Positions 25,684 through 34,056 of a stretch of DNA of 64,000 nt are shown piece by piece (position 1 is the first letter of the stretch; the number at the start of each line of letters is the position of its first letter). The DNA lies in contig NZ_AP014548.1 of the NCBI RefSeq assembly GCF_000831385.1, positions 682,001 through 746,000 of the forward strand, written 5' to 3'. The position numbers were made by a program, and so were the translations under genes. This stretch comes from Nonlabens marinus S1-08. Its GTDB lineage: Bacteria > Bacteroidota > Bacteroidia > Flavobacteriales > Flavobacteriaceae. Under the pieces are notes generated by a model. That model made no database searches, was not told where the DNA came from, and saw only the letters and a list, made by a program, of their open reading frames with translations.

Positions 25684-26286
25684 CTAGAGCTGCTTCAGTA
25701 AAGTGATTATATCTCTTTCTGTTTCCTCCCCTTTATCCTTGTTGTACCAGGTTTGAAGTTGTTGTTTGAATTCTGGAGAAAGTGCTCCTTTGGCGCGCTT
25801 CTCCTCTGCTACTAATGGAGTTGCAGCTGTAGGTCTAGGACCCCAACTGGCTACCGCTTCATGAGTTTCTGCATCTAATAAAATAACCTTGGCGACCGAA
25901 CGTGCACCGTTGGTTAGAAAACGATCCATGAGATCTAGGTTTTCATCCCGCAATACAATTCTAAACTCCACACCACCCGCGACGGCTATTTTGTTGATCA
26001 TAGGCATGGTTTGCGCCGCATCACCACACCAGGTTTCTGTTATGCAAAGAAAGATGAGCTTGCGCTGTAACGAGGCAAGAAAATTCAGCGATTCCTCTTT
26101 AAGCCGCATCACTTTGTCTTGACGCTTCATGCGCTGGTGGTTCAATGCAGTATACTGTGCTAATGCGGGAGTTTGTTCATCACCACTATTAGTGTGGTTG
26201 ATGGCGTGCGATTCCACAAAGGTGCGGTATTGCAAATAAGACATACTGTTTTCTAGTGCCGCTTCAATCGTATCATTAAGTTCCAT
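25684..26286 (-). CDS. Thioredoxin-like protein with a single active-site cysteine
   Basis: 200 residues. A helical N terminus (about 1-80), then a thioredoxin fold with FLCITETWCGDAAQTMPMI (about 88-106) and cis-Pro-like regions later (VILLDAETHEAVASWGPRP). The active site reads WCGDA in place of WCxxC, so the resolving cysteine is missing. Proteins of this type are common in Flavobacteriia and unassigned. Its 3' side converges towards azoR's promoter region; it appears monocistronic. Confidence 0.8.
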   Translation of the reverse strand: MELNDTIEAALENSMSYLQYRTFVESHAINHTNSGDEQTPALAQYTALNHQRMKRQDKVMRLKEESLNFLASLQRKLIFLCITETWCGDAAQTMPMINKIAVAGGVEFRIVLRDENLDLMDRFLTNGARSVAKVILLDAETHEAVASWGPRPTAATPLVAEEKRAKGALSPEFKQQLQTWYNKDKGEETERDIITLLKQL

Positions 26287-26353
26287 GCAGCAAAAATAAG
26301 CGATTAGGCAACTTATATGGACGCAAAATGTAGGCTATCAATACGGATTTGTG

Positions 26354-26752
26354 CTACAACCTAAAGTTGCGATTTGCCTTCTTCTCACTGTGCTTTTTCT
26401 TATCGTTGAGTCGCTTACGCTTCACTGATGCGGGTACAACTCGTTTTCGCCTCACTTTTTTGGGCTTAGCACTTTTACGCAATAGTTTGACTAATTTGGC
26501 AAAAGCCAATTCTTTGTTTTTCGCTTGGCTGCGAGATTCTTGGCAAGATATCTTTAGCAGATTTTCTTTTGTCAACTGATTTTGAAGTGCGGCTAGAATT
26601 CGTTCTTTTTCCGCTTTCGCGAAAGCGGAACTCTTTTCAATATCCAACTCCAATAAAACTTTTGTAGCTACCTTATTAGCATGCTGCCCACCAGGACCGC
26701 TGCTGGCAACTGCCGTGTAACTCACGTCTTTTTCTAGCTGATTCAAATCCAT
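26354..26752 (-). CDS. arfB: Alternative ribosome-rescue factor ArfB/YaeJ-type hydrolase
   Basis: 132 residues. The GGQ motif is in ASSGPGGQHANKVATKV (about 16-32), and the C-terminal tail is strongly basic (RKSAKPKKVRRKRVVPASVKRKR...), the arrangement by which ArfB enters the empty mRNA channel and releases peptides from stalled ribosomes. A palindrome copy writes SAFAKAEKE in the loop after the GGQ domain strand. It starts one base after the DUF4301 gene ends. Confidence 0.9.
   Translation of the reverse strand: MDLNQLEKDVSYTAVASSGPGGQHANKVATKVLLELDIEKSSAFAKAEKERILAALQNQLTKENLLKISCQESRSQAKNKELAFAKLVKLLRKSAKPKKVRRKRVVPASVKRKRLNDKKKHSEKKANRNFRL
26612..26627. repeat. Dispersed palindrome, copy 8 (in arfB)
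   Basis: CGCTTTCGCGAAAGCG; symmetry extends to 22 bases (26609-26630). AFAKA frame. Confidence 0.95.
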
Positions 26753-28303
26753 CTATCCTTGATGCGCTGGTTTGAGTAAATCGTTCACCGTCTTCACTGG
26801 ATTAAAGGTAATCAGAGGCACCTCTACAAAAATCGTATTCCAATGCGCCATCGCCCCATTCCAAAGCCCTGGAAGCTCTTGAGCTTTCAACTCTTTACCC
26901 ATTCGTGATTTATGCGTAATGAACCCGGTTTCCAGATCACGGAAACCTGTCAAATCAAATTTATTACCTTGATAATCCCGTACCCCACAGACCAGATCTA
27001 CCGGATTGAAGTGGGTACAATTAGAGGCGATCTTGCTTTGCTTGTGATTATCTTGGTCGACTTGTGCACTTTCTACAATTTGTAAGCTCGCCTGACCTAC
27101 TTCATTGAATACCCAAAAAGGGCCACCCCCAGGCTCTCCCTCATTTTTCACCATTCCGCAAATACGCAAAGGACGATTCAACCGGTTCCAAATGGCTTCC
27201 AATTGATATTTTGTTGTGTATTTATGATAATCTAAAGGCAATGTGGCATGCAGCTGGTACTTTATAAAACCTTCCACTTCTTGCAGTAATTCCTTAGATG
27301 GATCTTGAGTTTCTAAACTTTTTAAATAGTCGAAACATTTTTGCTGAATTTCCAGTAGTAATCCTGCTAACATCTTTTTGTAAGTACCTACTTCTTCCTC
27401 AAAGGTGGTTACCGTTACATTATCAATGTTTTTAATGAAAATCAAGTCTGCTTCTTGATCATTTAAGTTCTCCAACAAGGCGCCATGTCCCGCTGGCCTG
27501 AAGAAAAATAGTCCGTCATCATTTAGAATGGGCTGGTCGTCTAAGTCTACAGCAATGGTGTCTGTTTTAGGTTGCTGGTGTGAAAATGAAATTTTGAATT
27601 TAATTCCTGTTTTACGCTCTACTTTATACTGTATACGCTGGAATTCTTGCTTGAAATCATCCCGAAATGCAGGAGCAATGGTAAAATGCAATCGTGCATT
27701 ATTTTGTGAGGCAGCATAGCTGGACGCTTCATGTAAATGTTCTTCAAAGGCAGTTGCTATGTGATTGGAATATTTATGAAATGGTACCAACCCTTTAGGC
27801 ATGGACGTATAATTAAAGCCATCCTTAAACAACATCTTTTTTACAAAAAGTACTTTTTTATCCCGGTCTGGTAGTGAAGCCCAGTTGGCATTTTCTTGCT
27901 TCAGTGCTGCCATCACTTCCTCATAAAAAGGGAATTTTTCAATACCCACGAAAAAGGTAAATAGATCCCTAGCTTTTCTTTTATTCACGAATGAATTGAT
28001 GGAATCTACTACTGGGTCGAACTCTTGAAGAAATTCATGTAGAAATTTGAACATTCTAGTTGCTGCTCCACTTGCTGGTACAAATTTTAAAATGTCCAAT
28101 TCGGTTTTTTTGTCTTCATAGAGTTTGACCAATTCCTCTTTGCGGTCATCTTCTATCCTCACAATTCCATGATTCACTAGAGCAGCTTTTTTCAGCTTCA
28201 CCACTGGAAAACCAGTTTCAAAGCGTTGCAGCTGTTTTTCTACAGTGCTTCTTGAAATTCCTTTTTCCTTTAATTGTAGAAGTTGAGCTTCTGTGAAATT
28301 CAT
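26753..28303 (-). CDS. DUF4301 protein
   Basis: 516 residues, soluble. Recognised as DUF4301 from KFVPASGAATRMFKFL (about 75-90, nucleotidyltransferase-like glycine loop), LPKGLVPFHKY-like MPKGLVPFHKYSNHIATAFEEH and RPAGHGALLENLNDQEADLIFIKNIDNV. The pattern resembles sugar-nucleotide pyrophosphorylases, so an uncharacterised nucleotidyl transfer is possible. It overlaps the kinase gene upstream by 4 bases and lies in the operon from 31107 to 26354. Confidence 0.82.
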   Translation of the reverse strand: MNFTEAQLLQLKEKGISRSTVEKQLQRFETGFPVVKLKKAALVNHGIVRIEDDRKEELVKLYEDKKTELDILKFVPASGAATRMFKFLHEFLQEFDPVVDSINSFVNKRKARDLFTFFVGIEKFPFYEEVMAALKQENANWASLPDRDKKVLFVKKMLFKDGFNYTSMPKGLVPFHKYSNHIATAFEEHLHEASSYAASQNNARLHFTIAPAFRDDFKQEFQRIQYKVERKTGIKFKISFSHQQPKTDTIAVDLDDQPILNDDGLFFFRPAGHGALLENLNDQEADLIFIKNIDNVTVTTFEEEVGTYKKMLAGLLLEIQQKCFDYLKSLETQDPSKELLQEVEGFIKYQLHATLPLDYHKYTTKYQLEAIWNRLNRPLRICGMVKNEGEPGGGPFWVFNEVGQASLQIVESAQVDQDNHKQSKIASNCTHFNPVDLVCGVRDYQGNKFDLTGFRDLETGFITHKSRMGKELKAQELPGLWNGAMAHWNTIFVEVPLITFNPVKTVNDLLKPAHQG

Positions 28304-28857
28304 AGTAATAGGTCATCTATGGCAGCAATAGCATTTAAAAAACGCTGGTGGCCTAATTCCGTAATAATTTTATAAGGCTGTTTGAATTCCTCTAGTGTCT
28401 GTTGAAACTTTTTAAAGATAGATTTTCGTTCTTGTGGCCGGTCTCTTAGATCATCTGGGGTCCATTTCGTATCAATATCCATCAATAAATATAAGTCATA
28501 ACTAGATGCCTTTAAAGACCTCACTAATTCTTGAGGTGCCCGATTGAAATAGATCGTAGAATAAACGTAGGTCTCTAAAATATCTGTGTCACAAAATAGT
28601 AGCCTTCCTGCTTGGGTTGCCGCTTTGTTTTCTGACTCTCGTTGACCTATAGCAATAGGTACAATATCACCAAAGGAACAAACTGTACCGGTACGATCCA
28701 TTTTTTCTTGAAGATATACTCTAGCAAACTCACTTACTTGAGGCTCCTGGTAATGAGCCGCAAGCTGATTTGCCAGTGTTGATTTTCCTGTGCTTTCTGG
28801 ACCGTACAGCACGATTCTTAAACCGTCAAATTCTGATTGTTCAGGTATTTTTTCCAT
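28300..28857 (-). CDS. NadR-type P-loop kinase
   Basis: 185 residues. Walker A GPESTGKSTLANQLA (about 19-33), the FAR(V)YL segment and FCDTDILETYVYS resemble the ribosylnicotinamide kinase domain of NadR. No adenylyltransferase domain is present. It overlaps the PnuC-type transporter gene by 40 bases, so transport and phosphorylation are probably coupled. Nicotinamide riboside is the expected substrate, but the thiamine-binding neighbour leaves thiamine or a related vitamin possible. Confidence 0.8.
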   Translation of the reverse strand: MEKIPEQSEFDGLRIVLYGPESTGKSTLANQLAAHYQEPQVSEFARVYLQEKMDRTGTVCSFGDIVPIAIGQRESENKAATQAGRLLFCDTDILETYVYSTIYFNRAPQELVRSLKASSYDLYLLMDIDTKWTPDDLRDRPQERKSIFKKFQQTLEEFKQPYKIITELGHQRFLNAIAAIDDLLL

Positions 28858-29465
28858 CGTCGATAACCTTCATAGGCAATTATAGAAAGAAAGATATAAA
28901 GCAGGGCGGTCAAACTAAAGGCATTATACATTTCATTAATTTTATAAAAGTACAGCGGCACGGATATGATATTTCCCACCATCAATACGAGCCAATGTTC
29001 CAACTTGCGTCGTGCCATCAACCACATTCCAGCAAAAAATATTCCTGTGGTAAGCATATCAATATAAGAAACCCAGTTTTCTAGTCGACCAGTAGCTTTG
29101 TATAAAATGAATATGGCAATACCGGTAACCAGAGCAATAGCTGCTGCAATCCACCATTCTTTTTTATAGGTAGTGGTTATGGGAGTTTCTTTATCGTACT
29201 TGCCATTTTGTAACCAGTAATACCAGCCATAAACGCTCATGATAAAATAATAGCCGTTAATGACCATATCACCGAGTAAGTTCCATTGATATAATAAATA
29301 AATGAAAAGCAAAGTGCTGGCAATACCAAATGGAAAAACCAAAACACTATTGCGCAGCGAGTACAGCACGCTTATTACAGACATTACAATGGCGATAACT
29401 TCCAGAATTATTTGAATCCTAGAATACTCGCTATACTGACCAAAAACAAACTCTGTCCATTCCAT
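28818..29465 (-). CDS. PnuC/PnuT-family vitamin transporter
   Basis: 215 residues, about seven helices with the PnuC signatures NGYYFIMSVYGWYYWLQNGK (about 85-104) and a C-terminal bundle. PnuC proteins are SWEET-like facilitators trapped by a downstream kinase. The WxxW substrate motif known for nicotinamide riboside is replaced: the equivalent stretch reads KLEHWLVLMVGN. The preceding gene encodes a thiamine-binding protein, so thiamine (PnuT) is a real alternative substrate. Confidence 0.85.
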   Translation of the reverse strand: MEWTEFVFGQYSEYSRIQIILEVIAIVMSVISVLYSLRNSVLVFPFGIASTLLFIYLLYQWNLLGDMVINGYYFIMSVYGWYYWLQNGKYDKETPITTTYKKEWWIAAAIALVTGIAIFILYKATGRLENWVSYIDMLTTGIFFAGMWLMARRKLEHWLVLMVGNIISVPLYFYKINEMYNAFSLTALLYIFLSIIAYEGYRRWKKYLNNQNLTV

Positions 29466-29726
29466 CTAGAAATGCGGCTTATAGTCGGCGCGATTGGATT
29501 TTACCAATTTCATGTAGATCAAAACCTTATCTTGACGGTGCAAGCTTTCTTCAATAGCATGGGTCAAAAACGGCATCAAGGTAGCGTAATCACCAAATAT
29601 TTGTGTAGATAAAGGGTTTTCCAAAACTGTAAATTGTGAGGACCGCAACACCTTGATAAAATCAATAATGTGTTTTTCGTAATCGTTCTGTAGCGGTGAC
29701 ATAGTCAACTCGATAGATACTTCCAT
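29466..29726 (-). CDS. YkoF/MTH1187-type thiamine-binding protein
   Basis: 86 residues, one ferredoxin-like domain: VSIELTMSPLQNDYEKHI, HIIDFIKVLRSS and IYMKLVKSNRADY. Members of this family (DUF77) bind thiamine or its precursor in the cytoplasm. It abuts the transporter gene (stop and start adjoin) and follows the PcrB-like gene by 23 bases. Confidence 0.8.
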   Translation of the reverse strand: MEVSIELTMSPLQNDYEKHIIDFIKVLRSSQFTVLENPLSTQIFGDYATLMPFLTHAIEESLHRQDKVLIYMKLVKSNRADYKPHF

Positions 29727-29749
29727 AGTCTGATGGTTTTCCTACAAAA

Positions 29750-30481
29750 CTAACCTTTCCAGTTCAAATTACGCTCTATAGCAGTTCCAACAACCACCAT
29801 CTGAGCGCCTGCATCAAATCTGTGCTTGATTTCTTTCAAAGTATATAACCCTCCACCTACTATTAGCGGGATTTGTATCAAATCTGCAACTCTTGAAACA
29901 AGGTGTTCAGAAACTGAAACCTTAGCGCCGCTGCCTGCTTCTAGATAAAGGCATTGATTTCCCATCAGCGCCCCTGCAACTGCGGTATTTAAGATCAACT
30001 CCTCGTTTTGAGGAGAAAGTGGCGCGGTACCAGAAACTCTCGACACGGCACTTTCTACGCCTCCGTCAACTAGAATATAGCCTGTAGGAATTATTTGTAA
30101 TGCAGATTCTCTTAAGCGGCTTGCTGCGGCAACTTGCTCACCTATAAGATATTGTGGGTTTCTACCAGAAATGAGATTGAGAAACAACAATCCATCTGCA
30201 TGTTCTGAAACCTGACGGTGGGAACCTGGGAACAGCACTAATTTCAACTCCGTAATTTTTCGGAATTCATCTATCCAATAGTCCAGATTTACGTCGGTCA
30301 TGGTACTGCCGCCCAGTAAGAAAATAATTTGGTTGAGTTCTAATGCCTTTGTGAGTTGTGGTATGGTGGATGACATCGCTTTCGCGAAAGCGGAAAAATC
30401 TTCTACATCCAGCTTTTCAGGATCTACAAGAATGCCCAAAGTTCTTTTGCACTGCTGTAGGCTTTCTAAAATGGTCATCAA
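29750..30481 (-). CDS. PcrB-type geranylgeranylglyceryl phosphate synthase family protein
   Basis: 243 residues, TIM-barrel. Motifs: LGILVDPEKLD (about 15-25), IFLLGGSTMTD, LFPGSHRQVSEHADGLLFLNLISGRNPQYLIGEQ, YILVDGGVESAVSR and LIVGGGLYTLKEI, matching GGGPS/PcrB enzymes that join a polyprenyl diphosphate to sn-glycerol-1-phosphate. Bacteroidota have GGGP synthases of this size. A palindrome copy writes AFAKA near residue 33. The start overlaps the upstream PPTase stop by 4 bases. Confidence 0.85.
   Translation of the reverse strand: MMTILESLQQCKRTLGILVDPEKLDVEDFSAFAKAMSSTIPQLTKALELNQIIFLLGGSTMTDVNLDYWIDEFRKITELKLVLFPGSHRQVSEHADGLLFLNLISGRNPQYLIGEQVAAASRLRESALQIIPTGYILVDGGVESAVSRVSGTAPLSPQNEELILNTAVAGALMGNQCLYLEAGSGAKVSVSEHLVSRVADLIQIPLIVGGGLYTLKEIKHRFDAGAQMVVVGTAIERNLNWKG
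30377..30392. repeat. Dispersed palindrome, copy 9 (in pcrB-like gene)
   Basis: CGCTTTCGCGAAAGCG, AFAKA frame. Confidence 0.95.
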
Positions 30482-31107
30482 GATTTGGGTAATATATACA
30501 CCAGCGTGTAATCTAGGATCTCTTGAAAATAAGTGTCAAAAGATTTTTGAATTTCTCCAAAATCGATTCGCGATACCGTTTCTCCAGATTCCATACTGAA
30601 AGGTTCGACTTTACAATGTTCAAAGAAGCCCAACCCTTTCTGACCTAAACATTTGTACATGGATTCCTTTGCTCCCCATATTACAGTGAGTAATGAAACC
30701 TTGTTGGTTTTTTGAGCTATAAATTGAAGCTCATAATTGACAAATTTTACAGCGATGCGCTGAATTTTATCACGGCGTTTCTCGATATCAATACCCGTTG
30801 GGGAATCGCTGATGATAATGGCCGTCAATTCAAAGCTATGGGTAATGGAAATATATTTCTCGCCTTCTAGATGGGGTTTACCTAGTTCGTCATAATATAA
30901 TTGCTTATCGCTATAGCCAGCTTGTAGCAACAAATGGCGTATGCTCAAAAACCCTCGCCGGTGAACCTCTGAACTCATGGTAATCAATCGTTCGACAGAG
31001 TTTTGGGACAATTCAATCCCTGATCGCAACCAGGCTTCAGACTCAGTGATTTCCCACACGTAAACCCTTGTATTGCTGCGATTTGTTAGGGTTTTGATAA
31101 CAGGCAT
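30478..31107 (-). CDS. 4'-phosphopantetheinyl transferase (Sfp superfamily)
   Basis: 209 residues. The PPTase motifs SPTGIDIEKRRDKI (about 108-121) and WGAKESMYKCLG (about 143-154) coordinate magnesium and CoA. It transfers phosphopantetheine to a carrier protein, probably the fatty-acid ACP. It heads the operon that continues with the PcrB-like protein and vitamin uptake genes, and diverges from ahcY over 112 bases. Confidence 0.9.
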   Translation of the reverse strand: MPVIKTLTNRSNTRVYVWEITESEAWLRSGIELSQNSVERLITMSSEVHRRGFLSIRHLLLQAGYSDKQLYYDELGKPHLEGEKYISITHSFELTAIIISDSPTGIDIEKRRDKIQRIAVKFVNYELQFIAQKTNKVSLLTVIWGAKESMYKCLGQKGLGFFEHCKVEPFSMESGETVSRIDFGEIQKSFDTYFQEILDYTLVYILPKS

Positions 31108-31127
31108 GGAAAACGGCTTAAATTTCG

Positions 31128-31135
31128 TAAATTTG
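31128..31135 (+). promoter_or_regulatory. Bacteroidetes -7 box of ahcY
   Basis: TAAATTTG, giving a leader of about 80 bases that includes a perfect 16-base palindrome ATTAAAAGCTTTTAAT (31155-31170). No known SAH or SAM riboswitch was recognised in it. Confidence 0.45.
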
Positions 31136-31219
31136 CACCCGCAATTTAAGAATAATTAAAAGCTTTTAATCTGTTGATTTTGAAGTCCTACAACGACTGA
31201 AGCCGCAATAAAAACATTT

Positions 31220-32536
31220 ATGAGTACAGAAACCATCCCTTATACACCTTACAAGGTAAAAGATATTTCCCTAGCGGACTATGGCCGTCTAGAAATTGAG
31301 CTTGCAGAAGCTGAAATGCCAGGTCTAATGGCCTTGCGTGAAGAGTATGGCGAGTCACAGCCTTTAAAAGGTGCTCGCATTGCAGGTTGTTTGCACATGA
31401 CGATACAAACAGCAGTTCTAATTGAGACTCTTGTAGCCTTAGGAGCTGATGTAACCTGGTCTTCCTGTAATATTTTCTCTACTCAAGATCACGCTGCTGC
31501 AGCTATTGCTGCCGCAGGAATTCCAGTTTACGCTTGGAAAGGGATGAATGAGGAAGAATTCAACTGGTGCATTGAGCAAACTTTGTTTTTTGGTGAAGAT
31601 CGCAAGCCATTGAACATGATCCTTGATGATGGAGGTGATTTGACTAACATGGTTTTTGACGAGTATCCAGAACTTGCTAAAGGTATCAACGGTCTTTCTG
31701 AAGAAACGACTACTGGAGTTCACCGTTTGTATGAACGTATGAAAAAGGGAACTTTAGTGATGCCAGCCATCAATGTGAACGACTCAGTAACTAAATCAAA
31801 GTTTGATAATAAATACGGTTGTCGAGAAAGTGCAGTAGATGCTGTACGCCGTGCAACTGATACCATGCTTGCTGGAAAACGAGTTGTCGTTTGTGGATAT
31901 GGTGATGTAGGTAAAGGAACGGCAGCTTCTTTTAGAGGTGCTGGTTCCATTGTTACTGTAACTGAAATTGATCCAATCTGTGCTTTACAAGCGGTAATGG
32001 ACGGTTTTGAAGTGAAGAAACTAGAAAATGTTGTTGGCAATGCAGACGTTGTAATTACAACAACTGGAAATAAAGACATCATACGCGGCGAGCACTTTGA
32101 AGCGATGAGAGATAAAGTGATTGTTTGTAACATAGGCCACTTTGACAATGAAATTGATGTTGCATTCTTAAATAAGAATCACGGTAATACTAAGGTAGAG
32201 ATCAAGCCTCAAGTAGATAAGTATACCATCAATGGTAAAGATATCATCTTACTTGCTGAGGGTCGTTTGGTGAATTTGGGTTGTGCAACAGGTCACCCTA
32301 GTTTTGTGATGAGTAATTCATTTACAAATCAGACACTAGCTCAAATCGAATTGTGGACAAACAGAGACGCTTATGAAAATCAAGTGTATATGTTACCTAA
32401 GCATTTAGATGAGAAAGTAGCAGCATTACACCTTTCAAGAATGGGAGCAGAGCTTACGGAACTTAAAAAGGATCAAGCAGAATATATAGGTGTGGAGGTT
32501 GAAGGACCATTCAAGCCAGAATATTACAGATATTAG
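31220..32536 (+). CDS. ahcY: S-adenosylhomocysteine hydrolase
   Basis: 438 residues, family length. N-terminal substrate domain with [18 protein letters not shown] and [20 protein letters not shown]-binding motif [15 protein letters not shown] (about 214-228); C-terminal FKPEYYRY that reaches into the partner subunit. It splits S-adenosylhomocysteine to adenosine and homocysteine, keeping methylation going. Its own promoter lies in the divergent gap with the PPTase gene. Confidence 0.98.
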   Translation: MSTETIPYTPYKVKDISLADYGRLEIELAEAEMPGLMALREEYGESQPLKGARIAGCLHMTIQTAVLIETLVALGADVTWSSCNIFSTQDHAAAAIAAAGIPVYAWKGMNEEEFNWCIEQTLFFGEDRKPLNMILDDGGDLTNMVFDEYPELAKGINGLSEETTTGVHRLYERMKKGTLVMPAINVNDSVTKSKFDNKYGCRESAVDAVRRATDTMLAGKRVVVCGYGDVGKGTAASFRGAGSIVTVTEIDPICALQAVMDGFEVKKLENVVGNADVVITTTGNKDIIRGEHFEAMRDKVIVCNIGHFDNEIDVAFLNKNHGNTKVEIKPQVDKYTINGKDIILLAEGRLVNLGCATGHPSFVMSNSFTNQTLAQIELWTNRDAYENQVYMLPKHLDEKVAALHLSRMGAELTELKKDQAEYIGVEVEGPFKPEYYRY

Positions 32537-32582
32537 GAATCTTTTCCTATATTCCGCATTTAGATACGAATTATGCAGTTTC

Positions 32583-32596
32583 GCTTTCGCGAAAGC
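32583..32596. repeat. Dispersed palindrome, copy 10 (after ahcY)
   Basis: GCTTTCGCGAAAGC core with TTTC on the left and TTAA on the right; intergenic, 17 bases before the next ATG. Confidence 0.93.
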
Positions 32597-32612
32597 TTAA
32601 TAAATACAATTA

Positions 32613-32828
32613 ATGGAACTTAAAGAACAAGCAGAAGAATATGAGAACATGTCTATGAGTAACATGTCCACGAGTGATCGTGTTCATGCATCTCGTAAAG
32701 GCAAGGAGCTCATCCTAGCACTTAATGAAGTGTTCAAGGAAACGAAAGACGAAGAGATCATGGATTTGATGAAACGTCTAACGGCTAAAAAACAAAAGAT
32801 AGAAAAGCGTTTGAAAGGACGACCGTAA
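32613..32828 (+). CDS. Small charged helical protein, unknown function
   Basis: 71 residues, no cysteine, no signal peptide, predicted almost wholly helical. It is acidic and Met/Ser-rich at the N terminus (about 1-25) and Lys/Arg-rich at the C terminus (LMKRLTAKKQKIEKRLKGRP). I do not recognise it beyond a conserved-looking flavobacterial small protein. It is followed by a strong terminator, which supports expression. Confidence 0.65.
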   Translation: MELKEQAEEYENMSMSNMSTSDRVHASRKGKELILALNEVFKETKDEEIMDLMKRLTAKKQKIEKRLKGRP

Positions 32829-32834
32829 GCACTT

Positions 32835-32863
32835 AAAAGCCTCAATTTAATTGAGGCTTTTTT
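32835..32863 (+). terminator. Rho-independent terminator
   Basis: AAAAGCCTCAAT with ATTGAGGCTTTT around a 3-base loop, then more T; ends the ahcY/71-residue unit. Confidence 0.92.
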
Positions 32864-32934
32864 ATGCACTTCATTTTTATAAGTCATACTTTCACGATTC
32901 AAAACCCGTTAAGGAATAGCAACCCTCTACTGTT

Positions 32935-33288
32935 ATGAAAAACACCTTTCTTATTTTTAGTTCGATCGTACTTATTTCTTGTGCCAGTGATTTTCAAAGA
33001 AAAACCATTGAGACGGAAAACCTAAGTGGGTTTATCGAATCAGGCAGCACTTTAGGCGTATATGGAGATGCTGGATTGAAGATTACGGCTGACTCCATAC
33101 AAATGACCAACTGGCCTATATCGAAGCTTACAGAATCTCTTAAAAACGTCATGGACACAGCGATTGCTACGCCAGGTAAGATGACTGATGTTTATACCAT
33201 CCAGATTGCTAATAAGGGTCAATTAGACCAACGTGTATTTGTGGATTCACTGATTCACGTCTTGTCAAAAAACGGATTGATTAATTGA
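32935..33288 (+). CDS. Small lipoprotein, unknown function
   Basis: 117 residues. Signal peptide with lipobox LISC (Cys at about residue 17), then an unrecognised domain with ITADSIQMTNWPISKLTESLKNVM and VYTIQIANKGQLDQRVFVDSLIHVL. No catalytic motif visible. Its stop overlaps the start of the VOC protein by 4 bases, so the two are translated together. Confidence 0.7.
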   Translation: MKNTFLIFSSIVLISCASDFQRKTIETENLSGFIESGSTLGVYGDAGLKITADSIQMTNWPISKLTESLKNVMDTAIATPGKMTDVYTIQIANKGQLDQRVFVDSLIHVLSKNGLIN

Positions 33289-33668
33289 TGAAAATGCCTG
33301 TAAAAAGCGTCCAAGTTAAATCAATACTGCCCTTTATAGGTTCAGACGACTATAATACATCCAGAACCTTTTATAAGAAATTAGGGTTTGAAGAGGTATG
33401 GTACTCTTCTAGTATGTGCCGTTTTAGTTTGGATGGTTTTGGCTTTTATTTACAAAATGCACACGTACAAGATTGGGTAGAAAACACAATGCTATTTCTG
33501 GAAGTTGAAGATTTGGAAGAAACTTTGAAAATCTTTAAATCTTTGAATCTGCCAGCTGGATTTCCAAAATCACGATTGTCAGAAATTGTAAAAAACGATT
33601 GGGGCAGCGAATTCTTCTTGCACGACCCTTCTGGAATACTGTGGCATATAGGAAGTTTTAATTCATAG
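33285..33668 (+). CDS. VOC-superfamily (glyoxalase/bleomycin-resistance-like) protein
   Basis: 127 residues in one VOC domain: SILPFIGSDDYNTSRTFYKKLGFEEVW (about 11-37), FSLDGFGFYLQN and FFLHDPSGILWHIGSF. The two beta-alpha-beta-beta-beta repeats are visible. The usual metal ligands are only partly present, so binding or resistance is more likely than glyoxalase activity. Substrate unknown. Confidence 0.8.
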   Translation: MMKMPVKSVQVKSILPFIGSDDYNTSRTFYKKLGFEEVWYSSSMCRFSLDGFGFYLQNAHVQDWVENTMLFLEVEDLEETLKIFKSLNLPAGFPKSRLSEIVKNDWGSEFFLHDPSGILWHIGSFNS

Positions 33669-33694
33669 ATCCTTTAAGGTTTTTGACCAAACAA

Positions 33695-33728
33695 AAAATC
33701 CCGTCTAGGAAAACCTAAACGGGATTTT
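33695..33728. terminator. Bidirectional terminator between VOC gene and rpmA
   Basis: AAAATCCCGT with ACGGGATTTT, inner TAGG/CCTA pairs, A run on the left and T run on the right; serves both convergent units. Confidence 0.88.
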
Positions 33729-33746
33729 ATATGTTAGCAGCTGGGC

Positions 33747-34010
33747 TTACGCCTGTGCTACTGGTACAATAGACACGTAAGATCTATTGTTTCTTTTCTT
33801 AGTGAACTTTACTTCTCCGTCCACTTGTGCGTGTAATGTGAAGTCCTTACCAGCATATACGTTTTCACCTGGATGGTGCTCCATACCGCGCTGACGGATG
33901 ATGATGTTACCAGCGATTGCCGCCTGGCCACCAAAAATCTTCACACCTAAGCGTTTGGATTCTGATTCTCTTCCGTTTTTCGAACTACCTACTCCTTTTT
34001 TGTGAGCCAT
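33747..34010 (-). CDS. rpmA: 50S ribosomal protein L27
   Basis: 87 residues, normal length, starting [20 protein letters not shown] with the conserved [16 protein letters not shown] block. L27 reaches the peptidyl-transferase centre. Follows rplU by 46 bases in a two-gene operon. Confidence 0.97.
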   Translation of the reverse strand: MAHKKGVGSSKNGRESESKRLGVKIFGGQAAIAGNIIIRQRGMEHHPGENVYAGKDFTLHAQVDGEVKFTKKRNNRSYVSIVPVAQA

Positions 34011-34056
34011 GATAATTTATTTTAGGTATTCCCTAATGAATGGGAACAGTTATACT

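Noticed and set aside
29727..29749. TPP riboswitch before the thiamine-binding protein gene
   Set aside because: The gap to the upstream gene is only 23 bases, too short for the aptamer.
31136..31219. SAH or SAM riboswitch in the ahcY leader
   Set aside because: Only a simple 16-base palindrome is seen; no conserved riboswitch core could be matched by eye.
31720..32148. Minus-strand frame of 142 codons opposite ahcY
   Set aside because: Entirely within the conserved NAD domain of AhcY on the other strand.
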